Source of the DNA: Eubacterium sp.
GTDB lineage: Bacteria; Bacillota; Clostridia; Oscillospirales; Acutalibacteraceae
Length of the DNA stretch: 64,000 nt
Reading direction: 5' to 3'
Assembly (NCBI GenBank): GCA_022511225.1
Contig: JAFLRZ010000010.1
Location: forward strand, 1 to 64,000
Shown: positions 22,116 through 31,419 of the stretch, piece by piece
Layout: the number at the start of each line of letters is the position of its first letter
How positions within the stretch are numbered: position 1 is the stretch's first letter
Program-made: the position numbers and the translations under genes
Notes under the pieces: generated by a model
What the model saw: only the letters and a program-made list of their open reading frames with translations
The model's database searches: none
What the model was told of the DNA's origin: nothing

Positions 22116-23507
22116 TTACTCCCTTGTCCAAGTAACGCCCTGAGGTGTGTCCTTTAGAATTATACCCATTGCTTTTATTTCATCTCTGATTCTGTCAGCA
22201 GTAGCCCAATCCTTATTTGCTCTTGCTTCCTGACGCTGTCTGATAAGCTCTTCAATTTCGCTGTCAAGATCATTAGACTTGCGATTGTAAAGAATACCGA
22301 GTACGTTGCAAAGCTCGTCAAAGACATCACAGGCAGTCTGACAAACGTTCTTTGATACAGGCTTATCAAGTATCTTTGTATTTATATCCTTAACAAGCTC
22401 AAAAACAGCAGCAAGTCCGTCAGCAGTATTAAGGTCATCGTCCATTGCACTGATAAACTGCTCTCTCCGGCTGTTTAACGCATCAATAATCTCATTGTCA
22501 TCATCAGTGTCAGCTGCATTTTTCAAAGCGAAATCGAGGCTCTCACGGCACGTATAAAGTCTATCAAGAGCTGATTTGCACTGCTCAATAATTTCAAGAT
22601 TATAGTTAATCGGTGAACGATAATGCGAAGAAATAAGGAAGTATCTGATTACCTCATAGCCGTATACATCCGCAATTTCTCTGACCGTCTTAAAATTACC
22701 GAGTGACTTGCTCATCTTAACGTTATCAACATTGATGTATCCATTATGCATCCAGTATTTTGAGAATGTACATCCGTTTGCACATTCACTCTGTGCAATT
22801 TCGTTTTCGTGATGAGGGAAGATTAAATCCTGACCGCCGCAATGAATATCAATAGTATTACCAAGATATCTTCTGTTCATTGCAGAACATTCAATATGCC
22901 AACCGGGTCTGCCTTTTCCCCAAGGAGATTCCCAATACGGCTCACCCTCTTTGGCAGCCTTCCACAGCGCAAAATCAAGCGGATCTTCTTTTGATTCGCC
23001 TATGGCAATTCTTGCACCTGACTGTAAATCATCAATAGGCTGATGACTGAGCTTTCCGTATTCCTTAAACTTTAACGTCCTGAAATAAACGTCACCGTTA
23101 ACAGCGTATGCATAACCCTTTTCTTCAAGCGATTTAATAATATTAATTATTTCATCAATATTTTCTGTAGCCTTAGGATGAACTGATGCATCCTTAAAAT
23201 TAAGTCCGTGTGCATCAGTCCAAAATTCATCCATATACTTTTGAGAGATTACCTCAAAGGTAGTTCCCTCTTCGTTTGCTCTTTTTATGATTTTATCATC
23301 AATATCGGTAAAATTCTGAACAAATTTTACGTTGTAGCCACGATATTCCAAATATCTGCGAAGCACGTCAAAAACACAAAGCGGTCTTGCGTTACCGATA
23401 TGAATGTAATTATAAACGGTAGGACCGCATGCATAAATCCTGACCTCATTTTTATCAACAGGAATAAACTCTTCCTTTTGTCTTGACATCGTGTTAAAAA
23501 TTTTCAT
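22116..23507 (-). CDS. cysS: Cysteinyl-tRNA synthetase
   Basis: Class I synthetase of 463 residues from the ATG at 23507, which has GGAGAAG upstream and directly follows the cysE stop. The ATG 25 codons earlier lies inside cysE. Signatures are YNYIHIGNARP (HIGH class), the zinc Cys in CGPTVYN, GWHIECSAM and KMSKSLGN (KMSKS). It is complete. Co-transcribed with cysE under a cysteine T-box, as known in Bacillus and Clostridium. Confidence 0.97.
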   Translation of the reverse strand: MKIFNTMSRQKEEFIPVDKNEVRIYACGPTVYNYIHIGNARPLCVFDVLRRYLEYRGYNVKFVQNFTDIDDKIIKRANEEGTTFEVISQKYMDEFWTDAHGLNFKDASVHPKATENIDEIINIIKSLEEKGYAYAVNGDVYFRTLKFKEYGKLSHQPIDDLQSGARIAIGESKEDPLDFALWKAAKEGEPYWESPWGKGRPGWHIECSAMNRRYLGNTIDIHCGGQDLIFPHHENEIAQSECANGCTFSKYWMHNGYINVDNVKMSKSLGNFKTVREIADVYGYEVIRYFLISSHYRSPINYNLEIIEQCKSALDRLYTCRESLDFALKNAADTDDDNEIIDALNSRREQFISAMDDDLNTADGLAAVFELVKDINTKILDKPVSKNVCQTACDVFDELCNVLGILYNRKSNDLDSEIEELIRQRQEARANKDWATADRIRDEIKAMGIILKDTPQGVTWTRE

Positions 23508-23508
23508 A

Positions 23509-24147
23509 TTATAACTTCTCCTTAAGAACTTTAATTTCTTCTTCAAGCCTTTGAATTTTAACTCGGTTTTCTTTGATTTCATTCATAACAGGATCAGGAA
23601 TATTAATCTGATCGAGGTCATCTACACGCTCGCCGTCAATTCTCACAATTCTGCCGGGAATGCCAACTACCGTGCAGTTAGGCTCAACGTCTTTTACTAC
23701 TACTGCGCCTGAGGCAATCTTGGCATTTCTGCCGATTGTTATCGGACCAAGCACCTTAGCACCTGAGCCTATCATAACTCCGCTCTCAATTGTAGGATGT
23801 CGCTTGCCAACGTCTTTACCGGTACCACCCAAGGTAACGCCCTGATAAATCATTACATCGTCACCAATTTCTGTAGTTTCACCGATAACTATACCGCTGC
23901 CGTGGTCGATACAGACTCTTCTGCCTATTTTAGCTCCCGGATGAATTTCTATTCCTGTTTTATGAGCACATCGCTGACTGATAACCCTTGCAATAAATGG
24001 CATATTGTGCCTTAAAAACCAGTTAGCTTTTTTATGACTGCGAAGTGCTTTGAATCCGGGGTAGAGCAACGCTATTTCAATAGGACTTCTTGCCGCCGGA
24101 TCGTGCTCCATAAAGCTTTTAATGTCCTCTTTATAAGAGTTAAACAT
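23509..24147 (-). CDS. cysE: Serine O-acetyltransferase
   Basis: CysE of 212 residues, making O-acetylserine for cysteine synthesis. The hexapeptide-repeat beta-helix runs from about residue 60 to 170, with the catalytic blocks HPGAKIGRRVCIDHGSG and GVTLGGTGKDVGKRHP. The ATG at 24147 follows GGAGGGAAAT and is preferred to one four codons upstream. A short C-terminal coiled segment (IQRLEEEIKVLKEKL) follows. A T-box leader precedes it. Confidence 0.96.
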   Translation of the reverse strand: MFNSYKEDIKSFMEHDPAARSPIEIALLYPGFKALRSHKKANWFLRHNMPFIARVISQRCAHKTGIEIHPGAKIGRRVCIDHGSGIVIGETTEIGDDVMIYQGVTLGGTGKDVGKRHPTIESGVMIGSGAKVLGPITIGRNAKIASGAVVVKDVEPNCTVVGIPGRIVRIDGERVDDLDQINIPDPVMNEIKENRVKIQRLEEEIKVLKEKL

Positions 24148-24160
24148 ATTTCCCTCCAAA

Positions 24161-24385
24161 AATAAAAGCCCCTGTCATTAGACAGAGGCAATAATAACTG
24201 CGGTTCCACTCTTGTTTATACTCAGCTGTTGTTTAACAGCTTCAGTCGGTAACGGGACTAAACGGCACAGAATACTTAGTTTCACCTGCGCAGCTCGAAA
24301 GTGCATTTCATTAAGTCTTTGATACAGGCATTACAGCATACAGCCTGCTCTCTTAATCAAAGATTATTAATTACTTCTCTTTGTC
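24161..24385 (-). promoter_or_regulatory. Cysteine-specific T-box riboswitch upstream of cysE-cysS
   Basis: Read on the minus strand, the leader contains the T-box element AGAGTGGAACCGCAGT (plus-strand 24197-24213). It is followed by a terminator stem GCCTCTGTC/GACAGGGGC and a T run (24161-24189). Upstream are AGAGAGCAGGC, typical of the stem I AG-rich motifs, and a probable specifier codon TGC (24303-24305) for cysteine. Uncharged tRNA-Cys would favour the antiterminator and raise synthesis of both serine acetyltransferase and cysteinyl-tRNA synthetase. The whole gene-free interval 24148-24438 is accounted for by this leader and its promoter. Confidence 0.9.
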
Positions 24386-24407
24386 ATAGCTTTTGTCTAT
24401 TAATATC

Positions 24408-24435
24408 ATTATATATAAATTATCGAAAATTGCAA
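24408..24435 (-). promoter_or_regulatory. Promoter for the T-box / cysE-cysS operon
   Basis: On the minus strand TTGCAA (24430-24435), 16 bases, then TATAAT (24408-24413). It lies just upstream of the T-box leader. Confidence 0.65.
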
Positions 24436-24438
24436 CTA

Positions 24439-25005
24439 TTATTTTGTTTTAATAAGGTACCAGCCGTCTTTTGCATATACAATTCCACTCAAAACAGTGA
24501 TAACAGTTACTACCCAGAATGCAATAGCGCAATAAGTATTAAGCCATGGGGTCTGCATAGTAATATCGGCAGCTCCCTCACCTATTGCGAGTAAAAGAAA
24601 TGTCATACCCGTTGTAGCCATCTGCAAAAAGGTTTTACACTTACCAAACTTATTTGCAGCAATAACTTCTCCCGTTGTAGCAGCAATCATTCTTATACCT
24701 GATACCAAAAATTCTCTTGCGAGCATCAACAATATACAGATTTCTGTGTGCCAGCCTAAATTAACGAATATGAGATAAGCTGCATACACAAGACTCTTAT
24801 CAGATAATGGGTCCATAAGCTTACCGAAATCGGTAACAAGCTTTCTCTTTCTTGCAATATTACCGTCAACAGTATCACTGACACAGGCAACGAAATAAAT
24901 AAGAAGCGAAATTACCCAGTGATACTTGAAATTAACTAATGAAAACACTACAAGCAATGGTATACAGCAAAACCTGAATATGGTAATTTTATTTGGCAAA
25001 TTCAT
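24439..25005 (-). CDS. pgsA: CDP-diacylglycerol--glycerol-3-phosphate 3-phosphatidyltransferase
   Basis: A membrane enzyme of 188 residues for phosphatidylglycerol synthesis. The CDP-alcohol phosphotransferase motif is complete: SDTVDGNIARKRKLVTDFG followed by MDPLSDK (about residues 42-70), with all the Asp residues. Four to five TM helices surround it. It overlaps the rimO stop by four bases (start inside the last rimO codons). Organism-typical size. Confidence 0.93.
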   Translation of the reverse strand: MNLPNKITIFRFCCIPLLVVFSLVNFKYHWVISLLIYFVACVSDTVDGNIARKRKLVTDFGKLMDPLSDKSLVYAAYLIFVNLGWHTEICILLMLAREFLVSGIRMIAATTGEVIAANKFGKCKTFLQMATTGMTFLLLAIGEGAADITMQTPWLNTYCAIAFWVVTVITVLSGIVYAKDGWYLIKTK

Positions 25006-26324
25006 ATAACCTCTCCTATCAAATCATATCCGTCATAATCAGTAATTCTGACATTTACAAAATCGCCTACGGTTAGATTTTTATCAGTGTAAATTATAAT
25101 GCCGCTGTCAATTTCAGGCGAATCAAAATATGCTCTTGCAATAAAATGAGAATCCTGAAAATCGTCAATTACTGCTTCGTAAATATTGCCGATTTTGCTT
25201 TTATTTGAATCTTCCGTAATAGAATACTGAATATCCATAAGAACTTCTGCTCTGCGCTTTTTTATGTTCTCATCTATTTGCTCAGGATAATCAAAGGCAG
25301 GAGTGTCCTCCTCAGGAGAATACGCAAAGCATCCAAGCTTGTCAAATTTTATATCCTTAATAAACGAACAAAGCTCTTCAAACTGCTCATCGCTCTCGGA
25401 CGGAAAACCAACCATAAACGTAGTCCTGAGTGCAAGGTTAGGTATTCGGCTTTTCATTTTTTCAAGCAAAGCTTTAAGAGAATCATAAGAACCTGTTCTG
25501 TTCATTGATTTGAGTATCTTATCGTTGCAGTGCTGTAATGGTATATCAATATATGAGCAGATTTTCTCTTCGCTTGCAATAACTTCAATAAGCTCGTCAG
25601 TAACTCGATCCGGATAGCAATAATAAAGCCTTATCCATTTAATTCCGTCAATCTTTACAAGTTCTTTAAGGAGTGAAGCAAGCTTGTATTCGCCATAAAG
25701 CTGAAGCCCGTATTTCGTTGTATCCTGAGCAATCAGAATAATCTCCTTAACACCACTATCAGCAAGTGATTTTGCTTCTGCAATAATACTATCCATAGCA
25801 CGCTCTTTGTAAGCACCTCGGATAAGCGGTATTGCACAGTAAGAACATCTGTTATCACAGCCGTCGCTCAGCTTAATGTATGCCCAATGAGAAGGTGTAG
25901 AAATCAGTCTTTCGTCATCAAGAGGAAGAAGCTTTTTGTCAGGGAAAAAGGTTGTAGAAACGCCGATAGCAGCTTTCTGTACTACTTTAACTATATCACT
26001 GTCAGCGCCTATTCCGATAACAGAGTCAACTTCAGGTATTTCATTAATAATTTCCTCCTGATAGCGTTCTGCAAGACAACCGGTAACTATAATTGCAGAA
26101 ATTAATCCTGCATTTTTGTACTCAGCTACTTCAAGAATAGTCTCTATTGCTTCTCGTTTTGCGTCCTCTATAAAGCCACAGGTGTTGACTATCATTATAT
26201 CGCTGTCCTCAATCGTGGGCGAAATAATAAAACCGTTGTCAGCAAGCTTCTTAAGCATCATTTCGCCATCAACCTGATTCTTCGGACAGCCGAGAGAAAT
26301 CATACCTACCTTAAATTTCATCAT
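25002..26324 (-). CDS. rimO: Ribosomal protein S12 methylthiotransferase RimO
   Basis: Radical-SAM methylthiotransferase of 440 residues. The N-terminal UPF0004 domain has ISLGCPKNQVDGE and NTCGFIEDAK. The radical SAM Cys triad is DGCDNRCSYCAIP (about 150-162). The C-terminal TRAM domain ends GYDLIGEV. The block CGFIEDAKREAI marks RimO rather than MiaB or MtaB. The ATG at 26324 was chosen; it overlaps the end of recX by 14 bases. Confidence 0.95.
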   Translation of the reverse strand: MMKFKVGMISLGCPKNQVDGEMMLKKLADNGFIISPTIEDSDIMIVNTCGFIEDAKREAIETILEVAEYKNAGLISAIIVTGCLAERYQEEIINEIPEVDSVIGIGADSDIVKVVQKAAIGVSTTFFPDKKLLPLDDERLISTPSHWAYIKLSDGCDNRCSYCAIPLIRGAYKERAMDSIIAEAKSLADSGVKEIILIAQDTTKYGLQLYGEYKLASLLKELVKIDGIKWIRLYYCYPDRVTDELIEVIASEEKICSYIDIPLQHCNDKILKSMNRTGSYDSLKALLEKMKSRIPNLALRTTFMVGFPSESDEQFEELCSFIKDIKFDKLGCFAYSPEEDTPAFDYPEQIDENIKKRRAEVLMDIQYSITEDSNKSKIGNIYEAVIDDFQDSHFIARAYFDSPEIDSGIIIYTDKNLTVGDFVNVRITDYDGYDLIGEVI

Positions 26325-26931
26325 TTTCAATCCTATAAAATGCGGAGGAAATATCTGAATAACTAAATCCCTTTCTCATAAGAGCAGAAATAACCTTGTT
26401 TTTTCCATCTTCTTTTTCAAGCTTTGAAGCATATTTGCCGTTAATCAGCTCAATAATTGCATCCTCAGCAGAATATTCGCTTTCATTCAAATAATCCTGA
26501 ATCTTTTCGCTGATAAGCTGTTCAGGAAGTCCTCGTTTAAAACATTCCTGCTTTACGTGATACTTTGAATATTTTTTCACTGTAAATAGATATTCAATCA
26601 GTCGTTCGCAATACCTATCATCATTAAGATAACCTGCCTCAACATATCTGTTAATTGCTGTATCAGCACTTTTTTCATCAACAGTTCTGAGAAGTTTTGC
26701 TTTTAACTCTTTGACAGAATAATCACGTCTTGAAAGAAAATCTCCGCATTTATTCAGTGCCTTATTATAATTTATATCATCAAGTAACTGTTCCCACTGC
26801 TCTTCGTCAATTTCCGTGCCGTCAGCAATAAAATGATCAAGCCAGAAGTTAACGTTAGTGGTAACAACGTACTCATCATCAAGCAGCAGATGGATTTTAT
26901 TACCTCTGCCGCTTTGGTGCTTTATAATCAT
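26311..26931 (-). CDS. recX: Regulatory protein RecX
   Basis: RecX of 206 residues, a modulator of RecA filaments. The family pattern of three-helix repeats is visible: CGDFLSRRDYSVKELKAKL, VEAGYLNDDRYCERLIEYL and CFKRGLPEQLISEKI. The start codon shares a base with the recA stop (TAATG), the classical recA-recX coupling. Confidence 0.93.
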   Translation of the reverse strand: MIIKHQSGRGNKIHLLLDDEYVVTTNVNFWLDHFIADGTEIDEEQWEQLLDDINYNKALNKCGDFLSRRDYSVKELKAKLLRTVDEKSADTAINRYVEAGYLNDDRYCERLIEYLFTVKKYSKYHVKQECFKRGLPEQLISEKIQDYLNESEYSAEDAIIELINGKYASKLEKEDGKNKVISALMRKGFSYSDISSAFYRIENDEI

Positions 26932-28055
26932 TAGTCCTCGTCATCCTCAACGGCAATATCCAGCTTAGCCTTAGCAGCTGCTCTTGTATTTGTAACAGGA
27001 GCCACTTCATCATCTGTCTTTGCCATTGGTGCAGCCTTTGGTCTGTACTTCTGTGATGACTCAGCCTGAATTTCAGCAAGCTTTTCTCTGATTTTCTTTT
27101 CAAGCTCAGCAGCAAATTCAGGATCATCCTTAATCATAGCTTTAACATTATCTCTGCCCTGACCAAGTCTTCTGTCGCCATAAGAGAACCATGAGCCGCC
27201 CTTATGTACTATATCAAATTCAACAGCCATATCAAGAATTTCTCCATCCTTGCTTATACCTGTTCCATACATAATATCAAATTCGGCTGACTTAAACGGA
27301 GGTGCAACCTTATTCTTAACAATCTTAGCTCTTGTGCGAGATCCGATAATTTCAGTTCCGTTTTTAAGCGCCTCAGCCTTTCTGACGTCAATGCGGATTG
27401 AAGAATAGAACTTAAGTGCTCGACCGCCGGTTGTAACCTCAGGATTTCCGTAAATTACGCCAATCTTCTCACGAAGCTGGTTAATAAAGATAATTATACA
27501 ATTCGTTTTATTCGCAGAGCCTGTAAGCTTTCTCAAAGCCTGAGACATAAGTCTTGCATGCTGGCCAACGTGACTGTCACCCATATCGCCCTCAATTTCG
27601 CTCTTAGGCACGAGAGCGGCAACAGAGTCAACAACAACTATATCAATAGCTCCGCTGCTCACGAGCTGCTCGGTAATTTCAAGAGCCTGCTCACCGTAAT
27701 CTGGCTGAGAAACAAGAAGCTCATCTACGTTAACACCAAGATTACTTGCGTAAATAGGATCAAGCGCATGCTCAGCATCAACGAATGCTGCAGTGCCCCC
27801 CGCCTTTTGAGCCTCAGCAATACAATGAAGAGCAAGAGTTGTCTTACCGCTTGATTCAGGTCCGTAAATCTCAATAATTCTTCCCTTAGGGAGTCCTCCT
27901 ATACCTGTAGCAATATCAAGTGTCAATGAACCTGTTGAAATTGCATCAATCTTAAGACTTGAATTTTCGCCGAGACGCATAACAGCACCAGCACCGAATT
28001 TCTTTTCAATTTGCTTCATAGCAGATTCTAATGCCTTTGCTTTATCATTAGCCAT
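26931..28055 (-). CDS. recA: Recombinase RecA
   Basis: RecA of 374 residues. Walker A is [10 protein letters not shown] (about 65-74), Walker B is [12 protein letters not shown] (about 140), and the L2 loop signature is [13 protein letters not shown]. The C-terminus is acidic (AVEDDED). No GAAC-N4-GTTC LexA-type box was seen in 28056-28236, so SOS control is not evident. It heads the recA-recX-rimO-pgsA unit. Confidence 0.98.
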   Translation of the reverse strand: MANDKAKALESAMKQIEKKFGAGAVMRLGENSSLKIDAISTGSLTLDIATGIGGLPKGRIIEIYGPESSGKTTLALHCIAEAQKAGGTAAFVDAEHALDPIYASNLGVNVDELLVSQPDYGEQALEITEQLVSSGAIDIVVVDSVAALVPKSEIEGDMGDSHVGQHARLMSQALRKLTGSANKTNCIIIFINQLREKIGVIYGNPEVTTGGRALKFYSSIRIDVRKAEALKNGTEIIGSRTRAKIVKNKVAPPFKSAEFDIMYGTGISKDGEILDMAVEFDIVHKGGSWFSYGDRRLGQGRDNVKAMIKDDPEFAAELEKKIREKLAEIQAESSQKYRPKAAPMAKTDDEVAPVTNTRAAAKAKLDIAVEDDED

Positions 28056-28173
28056 AACAGTTTATCCTCCTTTTATTTGTAAATAATTATACTAAATAAT
28101 ATATATAAAATCAATAAATTATATAAAAAAGAGTAAAAATTAAGCCCTTTTTGTGAAAAAATGAAAAAAGGTA

Positions 28174-28202
28174 TTGCATTTTTTTATTCGTTGTGTTATT
28201 AT
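28174..28202 (+). promoter_or_regulatory. Promoter for rpmB
   Basis: TTGCAT (28174-28179), 17 bases, TATTAT (28197-28202), 34 bases before the L28 start. AAGGAGG follows. Confidence 0.65.
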
Positions 28203-28236
28203 ACATCCGTTCTAAATTTTAAGGAGGTGTTCGCAA

Positions 28237-28422
28237 ATGGCAAAATGTGAATACTGCGGAAAAGACGTATCTTTCGGCATTAAGGTTTCTCACTCACACA
28301 GAAGATCAAACAGAACCTGGAAACCAAACATTAAAAAAGTAAAGGCTATTGTTAACGGCTCTCCTAAAAGAGTTAATGTCTGCACAAGATGCCTTCGTTC
28401 AGGTAAGGTTGAAAGAGCATAA
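28237..28422 (+). CDS. rpmB: 50S ribosomal protein L28
   Basis: A complete 61-residue L28 protein. The zinc-type N-terminus CEYCGKDVSFG pairs with CTRCLRSGKV near the C-terminus, so this is the Cys4 (zinc-binding) form. HSHRRSNRTWKPN is the family core. AAGGAGG lies 8 bases before the ATG. Single-gene unit with its own promoter and terminator. Confidence 0.97.
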   Translation: MAKCEYCGKDVSFGIKVSHSHRRSNRTWKPNIKKVKAIVNGSPKRVNVCTRCLRSGKVERA

Positions 28423-28439
28423 TAATTTCGCATAAAAAT

Positions 28440-28467
28440 GCACCGACGTATGTCGGTGCTTATTTTT
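28440..28467. terminator. Terminator after rpmB
   Basis: Stem GCACCGAC/GTCGGTGC (28440-28459) is followed by TTATTTTTT. It sits between convergent rpmB and plsY. Confidence 0.88.
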
Positions 28468-28470
28468 TGC

Positions 28471-29124
28471 TTATTTCTTCTTAAAAGATATTTTATTTTC
28501 AGTATGATTAATAAGCTTTTTAATATTTTCTCTATGAGCAACTACAACAATAAGCGTAAAGACAAGAGCTATCACGCAAAGTATAATATCTTTATAGAAA
28601 ATATACATAAAAGCAGGATAAAGCAACGCCATTACTATGCTTCCGAGAGAAACATATCTCGTTACTGCAACAATGAGGATAAATACTGCAAGAAGAATGA
28701 GAGCAATTCTCCAATCAACTACAAATACCATTCCTCCTGCCGTAGCAACACCCTTTCCGCCCTTGAATCCGAAAAAGCAAGGAAAGATATGACCAAGCAC
28801 ACAAAAGAAGCCTGAAAGGGATTTAATAAGCATTTGCATATCAATATTAATCATATTTTCTGTGTACTCAAGAGTAGCAGGAGTAAACTTGATTATTTGA
28901 AACGAAATAACTATAGCAACAACAACCTTAAGCATATCACCAAGCATCGTTATTGCAGCAGTACCCTTACCAAAGTTTCTGAGCATATTAGTTGAGCCTG
29001 CATTTCCGCTACCGTGATTTCTGACATCATCCTTAATGAGCTTTCTTGAAATAATAACGCCGAAATTTAGACTCCCGAGCAAATAAGATATTACGGCAAT
29101 TAAAACATATGACAAAATTATCAT
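28471..29124 (-). CDS. plsY: Glycerol-3-phosphate acyltransferase PlsY
   Basis: An integral membrane acyltransferase of 217 residues using acyl phosphate. The signatures GSLNFGVIISR, GSGNAGSTNMLR and FGFKGGKGVATAGG are the three conserved motifs. About six TM helices. The start overlaps the der stop region (29124), so der-plsY is an operon. Confidence 0.95.
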   Translation of the reverse strand: MIILSYVLIAVISYLLGSLNFGVIISRKLIKDDVRNHGSGNAGSTNMLRNFGKGTAAITMLGDMLKVVVAIVISFQIIKFTPATLEYTENMINIDMQMLIKSLSGFFCVLGHIFPCFFGFKGGKGVATAGGMVFVVDWRIALILLAVFILIVAVTRYVSLGSIVMALLYPAFMYIFYKDIILCVIALVFTLIVVVAHRENIKKLINHTENKISFKKK

Positions 29125-30452
29125 TATCTTTTGCCCTCTCCTCTTTCTCTGATAATAAATCTTACAGGTGTTCCATCAAGCCCGAAAATTTCTCTGATTT
29201 GATTTTCAAGATAACGCTGATATGAAAAATGAAATAACTCAGCATTATTTACGAAGAAAACAAAAGTAGGCGGTCTTGTCGAAGCCTGAGTCATATAATA
29301 TATTTTAAGTCTTTTACCCTTATCTGTGGGAGGCTGAACTCTTGCAGTTGCGCCTGCAAGCACTTCGTTAAGCTTACCTGTTGAAATACGCATAGAATTC
29401 TGAGAATGAACGAATGAAATCATTTCAAACAGTCTGTCAATTCTCTGCCCTGTTTTAGCTGATATAAACATAATCGGAGCAAAGCTCATAAAAGAAAAAT
29501 CGTTCATAAGCTTTTTTCTGTACTCGTTCATAGTATTGCCGTCCTTATCGACAGCATCCCATTTATTGACAGCTATAATGCAAGCCTTGCCCTGCTCAAG
29601 CGCAATGCCTGCAACCTTCGAATCCTGCTCAGTAAAGCCTTCTACAGCATCAATCATAATAACGCATACGTTTGCTCTTTCAACAGCCATTCTCGCACGG
29701 ATAATACTGTATTTTTCTATAGCGTCATTGATTTTGCTTTTTCTTCTTATTCCGGCAGTATCAATAATATTGAACTTTCCGTATTCGTTTTCTACAAACG
29801 TATCAGTAGTATCTCTCGTTGTTCCTGCAATATCAGAAACGATTGCCCTCTGCTCACCGCTGATTTTATTAACTAATGATGATTTGCCTACATTTGGCTT
29901 ACCTATAATCGCAACGTTGATAATTTCATCATCAGTTTCATCTTCATCAGTATCGTTGAAATATTTTATTACCTCATCAAGTAAATCCCCTGTTCCGTGT
30001 CCGTGAGCGGCAGAAACGGCAATAGGATCACCGATACCGAGATTGTAAAACTCATAAAAGTCAGGCTCAGGTGCGCCTATACTGTCGCATTTATTGACAC
30101 AAAGAAGAACAGGCTTTCCGCTTTTCATAAGCATTGAAGCAACCTCGTGATCACTTGCTACAACACCGTCACGAAGGTTAGTTACAAGAATAATTACGTC
30201 AGCCGTATCAATAGCAATTTCAGCCTGAGCACGCATCTGACTAAGAATAATATCGTCACTATTCGGCTCAATTCCGCCTGTATCTACAAGCAAGAATTTA
30301 TGATTAAGCCATTCACAGTCACCGTAAATTCTATCCCTTGTAACACCCGGTGTATCATCGACTATTGAAAGTCTTGAACCTATGAGCTTGTTAAAGAGCG
30401 TTGACTTGCCGACATTTGGTCTGCCGACTATCGCAACAACAGGTCTTGCCAT
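29124..30452 (-). CDS. der: Ribosome-associated GTPase Der (EngA)
   Basis: Double-G-domain GTPase of 442 residues required for 50S assembly. Two P-loops, GRPNVGKSTL (about 8-17) and GKPNVGKSSL (about 186-195), are each followed by DTxG and NKxD motifs. A C-terminal KH-like domain ends RFIIRERGEGKR. Complete. Confidence 0.98.
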   Translation of the reverse strand: MARPVVAIVGRPNVGKSTLFNKLIGSRLSIVDDTPGVTRDRIYGDCEWLNHKFLLVDTGGIEPNSDDIILSQMRAQAEIAIDTADVIILVTNLRDGVVASDHEVASMLMKSGKPVLLCVNKCDSIGAPEPDFYEFYNLGIGDPIAVSAAHGHGTGDLLDEVIKYFNDTDEDETDDEIINVAIIGKPNVGKSSLVNKISGEQRAIVSDIAGTTRDTTDTFVENEYGKFNIIDTAGIRRKSKINDAIEKYSIIRARMAVERANVCVIMIDAVEGFTEQDSKVAGIALEQGKACIIAVNKWDAVDKDGNTMNEYRKKLMNDFSFMSFAPIMFISAKTGQRIDRLFEMISFVHSQNSMRISTGKLNEVLAGATARVQPPTDKGKRLKIYYMTQASTRPPTFVFFVNNAELFHFSYQRYLENQIREIFGLDGTPVRFIIRERGEGKR

Positions 30453-30545
30453 AAACTCACCTTACTTTCTGAGTAACTCACAATAAAATGAACATAAAAT
30501 GAAAGGCAGACATAAGCGTCTGCCTACAAAATTACATAAAACTAA

Positions 30546-30731
30546 TTATGCTTCTTCCTTGCTGATAACTTCTTTACCATTGTAGTAACCGCATTCACCA
30601 CATACCTGATGTGATACTGCGTAGCCGCCACAATTTGGGCACTTTACAAGTGTAGGAGCATCCATCTTCCAAACACTTGATCTTCTCTTGTTCTTTCTTG
30701 CCTTTGAAGTTTTTCTTGCTGGTACTGCCAT
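30546..30731 (-). CDS. rpmF: 50S ribosomal protein L32
   Basis: A complete 61-residue protein with family start [18 protein letters not shown] and a zinc site formed by CPNCG and CGECG. AGGAGG precedes the start. It follows the DUF177 gene, the widespread yceD-rpmF pair. Confidence 0.97.
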   Translation of the reverse strand: MAVPARKTSKARKNKRRSSVWKMDAPTLVKCPNCGGYAVSHQVCGECGYYNGKEVISKEEA

Positions 30732-30758
30732 TTTTATAGCCTCCTTTATTAAAACGCA

Positions 30759-31250
30759 TTAATCTTCTTCAAGCAACTGTAATAAAGCAGACATTCTTGA
30801 ATCTACCTCTTTTTTACAATCACATTTATTGACATTCAAATTTGCACCACACTTAGCGCATAAGCCTTTGCAATCATCCTTGCAAAGCAGCTTGCTTGGT
30901 AGGTTAAGTAAAATTTCTTCACAAATAAACCCGTCCAAATCAAGCTCACGATTATCAACAACAATATAATTATCGTCATCATCTTCATTCTGAAGCGACT
31001 CAGCAATAATGCGGTTGATAATTAAAAACTGATTCTTTATTACATCCTCGGCACATCTGTCGCACTGACCTTTGATACTATATGAAATATCTAAATCAAG
31101 ATAAACAACGTCTGCCTTTGAATAAGCTGATCCGACTGCCCTTACCTCGTCATTAAGTTCTGAGATTCCGAAATCAGTAAGATCAACAATGTAGTCAATA
31201 TTTATAGTTTCAGTGCTTCCGTTAAATAAGCCTGTAAGGTCTATTTTCAT
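30759..31250 (-). CDS. DUF177 (YceD-like) protein
   Basis: A 163-residue soluble protein conserved beside rpmF. The central RCAEDV block (CDRCAED) is typical of DUF177. A Cys-rich end (CKDDCKGLCAKCG...CDCK) suggests metal binding. The ATG at 31250 has GGGGTGAT upstream; an upstream start eleven codons earlier lacks a site. In E. coli the family is linked to 23S rRNA processing; the role here is unproven. Confidence 0.88.
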   Translation of the reverse strand: MKIDLTGLFNGSTETINIDYIVDLTDFGISELNDEVRAVGSAYSKADVVYLDLDISYSIKGQCDRCAEDVIKNQFLIINRIIAESLQNEDDDDNYIVVDNRELDLDGFICEEILLNLPSKLLCKDDCKGLCAKCGANLNVNKCDCKKEVDSRMSALLQLLEED

Positions 31251-31367
31251 AAAATCACCCCACGAATATTTCACTACAAGCACTTAAGTATTATATATAT
31301 AAGAAGGCACTTTGTCAATAGTTAAATTGAAAATAACCTCTCAATTAAAGTTATAGCTTATAAATCA

Positions 31368-31408
31368 TCAAAAAAGAAGCCTCCTGTAGGGGGTTCCTAC
31401 CGGAGGCT
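31368..31408 (-). terminator. Terminator after the small P-loop gene
   Basis: A GC-rich hairpin (AGCCTCC...GGAGGCT plus GTAGG/CCTAC; 31378-31408) with the run TTCTTTTTT on the minus strand. It ends the transcript of 31420-31836. Confidence 0.85.
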
Positions 31409-31419
31409 GTCCAACAAAA

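Noticed and set aside
28056-28236. LexA/SOS box upstream of recA
   Set aside because: No GAAC-N4-GTTC type palindrome is visible between recA and rpmB.
28438-28815. Frames antisense to plsY and der (for example 28438-28815, 29536-30006)
   Set aside because: They are shadows of well-supported genes on the minus strand, without ribosome sites or homology.
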